9,992 nt of DNA from positions 1,296 to 11,287 of the forward strand of contig NVQY01000067.1 of assembly GCA_002400675.1 (NCBI GenBank). Reading direction: 5' to 3'. The notes beneath the pieces were generated by a model, which saw nothing but the letters and a program-made list of their open reading frames with translations, was not told the DNA's origin and ran no database searches. Positions 6,482 to 9,992 of this stretch are shown piece by piece (positions within the stretch are counted from its first letter, which is position 1; each line of letters begins with the position of its first letter). A program made the translations under genes and the position numbers. This DNA comes from Paracoccaceae bacterium. GTDB lineage: Bacteria; Pseudomonadota; Alphaproteobacteria; Rhodobacterales; Rhodobacteraceae.

Positions 6482-7423
6482 ATGAGCGCACGCAAAATCA
6501 TCATCGACACCGATCCGGGTCAGGACGACGCGGTGGCAATCCTTCTGGCGCTGGCCAGCCCCGACGAAATCGAGGTTCTGGGCCTGACCGCGGTGGCCGG
6601 CAACGTGCCTTTGGCGCTGACCCACAAGAACGCGCGGATCATTTGCGAACTGGCCGGGCGCGCGGATGTGCCGGTTTACGCAGGCTGCGACGCGCCGATG
6701 AGTCGCCCCTTGGTGACGGCGGAACATGTGCATGGCAAAACCGGGCTGGACGGGCCGGACCTGCCCGATCCGGTGATGGGCCTAGCGGATGGCCACGCGG
6801 TCGATTACATCATCGAAACCCTGCGCGCGCAGGATGCCGGGACGGTCACGCTTTGCCCGCTGGGACCGCTGACAAACATCGCCATGGCGTTCCAAAAGGC
6901 CCCGGATATCGTCGCCAAGGTGCAGGAAATCGTGCTGATGGGCGGGGCCTATTTTGAGGTTGGCAACATCACCCCCACCGCAGAATTCAACATTTATGTC
7001 GACCCGGAAGCCGCTGAAATCGTGTTCAAATCTGGCGCGCCGATCACCGTGGTTCCGCTGGATGTGACGCACAAGGCGCTGGTGACACCGGCGCGCAATG
7101 CAGCCTTTCGCGCGATTGGCACGCCGGTTGGGATTGCCGTGGGGAAAATGACCGATTTCTTTGAACGTTTTGACAAGGAAAAATACGCCAGCCCCGGCGC
7201 GCCGCTGCATGACCCCTGCGTCACCGCCTATTTGATCCAACCCGATCTGTTCACCGGGCGCCACATCAACGTGGAAATCGAAACCCGGTCCGATCTGACC
7301 CTTGGCATGACCGTGGCCGACTGGTGGGGCGTCACTGATCGCACACCCAACGCCATGTTCCTTGGCGATGTGGATGCGGATGGGTTCTTTGCCCTGCTCA
7401 CCGAACGGCTGGCCCGACTATGA
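6482..7423 (+). CDS. Inosine-uridine preferring nucleoside hydrolase (ribonucleoside N-ribohydrolase)
   Basis: The enzyme cleaves the N-glycosidic bond of ribonucleosides to give ribose and a free base, for salvage or catabolism. The 313-residue product has the family fingerprint DTDPGQDDA at 9-17, whose Asp11, Asp15 and Asp16 bind calcium and ribose. TVTLCPLGPLTNIA (121-134) supplies the main-chain metal ligand region and the LMGGAY block follows at 152-157. AEFNIYVDPEAA (167-178) holds Asn170, a ribose ligand, and LHDP (242-245) holds His243 and the metal-binding Asp244. His243 fits the IU-type enzymes of protozoa, where the equivalent His protonates the leaving base. The start has AGGGG 6 bases upstream; a longer start at 6452 lies inside mazG. 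It is one base after mazG and overlaps the next gene as ATGA, so the three form one unit. The RihA/B/C subtype cannot be assigned by eye. Confidence 0.93.
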   Translation: MSARKIIIDTDPGQDDAVAILLALASPDEIEVLGLTAVAGNVPLALTHKNARIICELAGRADVPVYAGCDAPMSRPLVTAEHVHGKTGLDGPDLPDPVMGLADGHAVDYIIETLRAQDAGTVTLCPLGPLTNIAMAFQKAPDIVAKVQEIVLMGGAYFEVGNITPTAEFNIYVDPEAAEIVFKSGAPITVVPLDVTHKALVTPARNAAFRAIGTPVGIAVGKMTDFFERFDKEKYASPGAPLHDPCVTAYLIQPDLFTGRHINVEIETRSDLTLGMTVADWWGVTDRTPNAMFLGDVDADGFFALLTERLARL

Positions 7424-7869
7424 GCGCGGCGCTGCATCTGGCCAAACCGGACGACCTTGACCGGCTGTGCGCGCTGGCCGCTGCCTGCCACACCGAAGTC
7501 GGCCTCAACAGCAGCGACGAGACCCGCCGCGCCGGGATCGCGCCGTTGCTGGACGGGGTGCCGCACGGGGTCGCCTATCTGATCGGGCCTGCGCGTGCGC
7601 CAATGGGTTATGTGATCGTCAGCTTTGGCTGGTCGGTGGAACTGGGCGGCATGAACGGGGTCCTTGACGGTATCTACCTGCGCCCTGCCGTACGCGGGCG
7701 CGGCATTGCCACAGAGATCCTTGTCGCCCTGCCCAAAGCCCTTGCCGGGGCTGGTCTTATCGCCCTGAATTTGGAAGTGGACCCGGCAAATGAGCGCGCC
7801 TTACGTCTGTATACGCGCGCCGGTTTCAAACAGAGTGGCGGCGGAATTCAGATGAGAAAACCGCTGTAA
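7420..7869 (+). CDS. GNAT family N-acetyltransferase
   Basis: This is a cytoplasmic acyl-CoA-dependent transferase of unknown substrate. Its 149 residues match a single GNAT domain. Beta strands surround GYVIVSFG (63-70). The acetyl-CoA pyrophosphate-binding motif A is LDGIYLRPAVRGRGIATEIL (82-101), with the R/Q-x-x-G-x-G/A core as RGRGIA at 92-97. Motif B, LNLEVDPANERALRLYTRAGF (117-137 region), includes the Asn and Tyr usual in the family. The ATG overlaps the nucleoside hydrolase stop as ATGA, so it is translationally coupled to that gene and to mazG. Coupling to nucleotide salvage is positional only; many GNAT genes ride in unrelated operons, and a protein, amine or small-molecule substrate is equally possible. 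Its stop codon lies inside the first of three CTGTAA repeats. Confidence 0.88.
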   Translation: MSAALHLAKPDDLDRLCALAAACHTEVGLNSSDETRRAGIAPLLDGVPHGVAYLIGPARAPMGYVIVSFGWSVELGGMNGVLDGIYLRPAVRGRGIATEILVALPKALAGAGLIALNLEVDPANERALRLYTRAGFKQSGGGIQMRKPL

Positions 7870-7891
7870 CTATCTGTAACCCTTCTGTAAT
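7864..7891 (+). repeat. Three direct CTGTAA(C/T) repeats at 10-11 base spacing, Pho-box-like
   Basis: CTGTAAC at 7864-7870, CTGTAAC at 7874-7880 and CTGTAAT at 7885-7891 are spaced 10 and 11 bases apart, about one helical turn. Seven-base CTGTMAY direct repeats at 11-base spacing are the known layout of PhoB-binding Pho boxes. The first repeat contains the GNAT stop codon. No good -10 element follows, and the nearest downstream gene (eno) is on the opposite strand, so regulation is not shown and chance is possible. Confidence 0.45.
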
Positions 7892-7896
7892 CCTTT

Positions 7897-7909
7897 CGCA
7901 CATGGTGCG
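7897..7909. terminator. Small perfect hairpin between convergent genes, weak bidirectional terminator candidate
   Basis: CGCAC (7897-7901) and GTGCG (7905-7909) pair around a 3-base loop, in the 45-base gap between the convergent GNAT and enolase genes. A terminator is expected here, but neither side is followed by a T run and the stem is only 5 bp, so an intrinsic terminator is doubtful. Confidence 0.25.
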
Positions 7910-7914
7910 TCGGC

Positions 7915-9258
<1,344 letters not shown>

Positions 9259-9992
9259 TCAGCCGCGCACCCGCAATTTGCGTTCGCGCCACACTGAATA
9301 AATCCCCGACCCAACGATGATCGCCGAGCCGATCAGCATCAGCGCGTCGGGGCGTTCGCCAAACACCGTCATCCCGACCACCAGCGCGAACACCAGCCGC
9401 GAATAGCGGAACGGCGACACATAGGACACTTCGCCAACCCGCATGGCCGCAACGATGGCGTAGTACGACACCACGCCCAGCAAAACCATGCCACTTAACT
9501 GGGCAAGGATCATCGCGGACGGCATCACAAAGGCCCGCGTACTGAACAGCGACAACAGGACCGAGGCCGGCACCAGTGTCAGAAACCCCAGAAAACTAAG
9601 CTGATAGGACGAGATCGCCGTCGGTGCCACCCGCGTCATCAGATCGCGCAGCGACAGGCCGACCACCCCCATCACCGCAAACAGCGACAGCGCGTTGAAC
9701 CCGTCCATGCCGGGGCGGATCACCAACAAGACACCAAGGAAACCGGCGGCAATCGCGCTCCACCGGCGCCAGCCTACCGGTTCTTTCAGGAACATTGCCG
9801 CGCCCAAGGTCACCGCAAGCGGCGTCGCCTGAAGGATCGCCGAAGCCGAGGAAATCGGCGTCAGGGCAATCGCGGTCATGAACCCGATGGTGCCGACCAG
9901 TTCCCCCGCGCTGCGCAGATAGATCACCGGGTTGAGAAACGAGCGCGCCAGCAAAGGCTGGCCCCGCGACAGGGTCAGCGCGGCAAACACCA
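9259..9992 (-). CDS. EamA/DMT superfamily transporter, N-terminus cut by window edge
   Basis: This is an inner-membrane permease of the drug/metabolite transporter superfamily, substrate unknown. At least 243 C-terminal residues are visible; family members are about 300 long, so roughly 50-60 residues lie outside the window. The first codon that might initiate in the window is a GTG at 9990, almost certainly an internal valine. Several hydrophobic helices occur in two EamA-type repeats. The first ends with ASAILQATPLAVTLGAAMFL, KEPVGWRRW and GVLLVIRPG. The second contains GVVSYYAIVAAMRVGEVSYV, SPFRYSRLVFALVVGMTVFGE and a last helix before a positively charged tail (WRERKLRVRG), consistent with a cytoplasmic C-terminus. 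The gene lies upstream of eno on the same strand with 66 bases between, so readthrough into eno is possible but no functional link is implied. Confidence 0.88.
   Translation of the reverse strand, partial: VFAALTLSRGQPLLARSFLNPVIYLRSAGELVGTIGFMTAIALTPISSASAILQATPLAVTLGAAMFLKEPVGWRRWSAIAAGFLGVLLVIRPGMDGFNALSLFAVMGVVGLSLRDLMTRVAPTAISSYQLSFLGFLTLVPASVLLSLFSTRAFVMPSAMILAQLSGMVLLGVVSYYAIVAAMRVGEVSYVSPFRYSRLVFALVVGMTVFGERPDALMLIGSAIIVGSGIYSVWRERKLRVRG

Noticed and set aside
5440..6510. Minus-strand open frame of 356 codons opposite mazG
   Set aside because: It spans the divergent gap and lies opposite intact mazG motifs, with no family resemblance of its own.

Overview
The window looks like a piece of chromosome from a GC-rich alphaproteobacterium, most likely of the Rhodobacteraceae/Roseobacter group. 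I infer this from recalled protein character and gene neighbourhood (RF1 beginning MVPEERL, a MazG with the IHDPDAGIERL start, a DUF1499 protein, a small Cys-rich CYCTD secreted protein); no search was run. Coding density is very high. No tRNA, rRNA, insertion sequence, CRISPR array, phage gene or replication origin was seen, and no stretch over 300 bases lacks a gene.

Layout from left to right. (1) 1-1674, minus strand: prfA (release factor 1) followed after 2 bases by prmC, the methyltransferase that modifies the GGQ glutamine of RF1; prmC runs off the left edge. (2) 1675-1831: a short leader region with a weak promoter candidate and a GC-rich inverted repeat ending in TTTT. (3) 1832-2119, plus strand: a small secreted Cys-rich protein of unknown function whose 3' end overlaps the next, convergent gene by 60 bp. 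(4) 2060-5585, minus strand: a tight four-gene unit transcribed in the order M20-family amidohydrolase, agmatinase (speB), guanidinobutyrase-like ureohydrolase, DUF1499 membrane protein. The first two junctions are stop/start overlaps (TAATG, ATGA); at the third, the ribosome-binding site touches the previous stop codon. (5) 5650-7869, plus strand, divergent from (4): mazG, an inosine-uridine-type nucleoside hydrolase and a GNAT acetyltransferase, again with 1-base spacing and an ATGA overlap. (6) 7915-9992, minus strand: an EamA/DMT transporter (cut by the right edge), then enolase.

How the genes may work together. prfA/prmC is substrate plus modifying enzyme. The amidohydrolase and two ureohydrolases form a plausible guanidino-compound catabolic unit: agmatine to putrescine plus urea, 4-guanidinobutyrate to 4-aminobutyrate plus urea, with the amidohydrolase releasing an amine or amino acid from an N-acyl conjugate. 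This is inference, since no transporter or regulator lies with them. mazG plus nucleoside hydrolase suggests nucleotide clean-up and salvage. Eno is housekeeping glycolysis.

Most of the window is ordinary core genome. The points most worth a second look are the paired, non-redundant ureohydrolases with an amidohydrolase and DUF1499 partner, the three Pho-box-like CTGTAA repeats between two convergent genes, and the convergent coding overlap at 2060-2119. I did not find evidence for a previously undescribed system.
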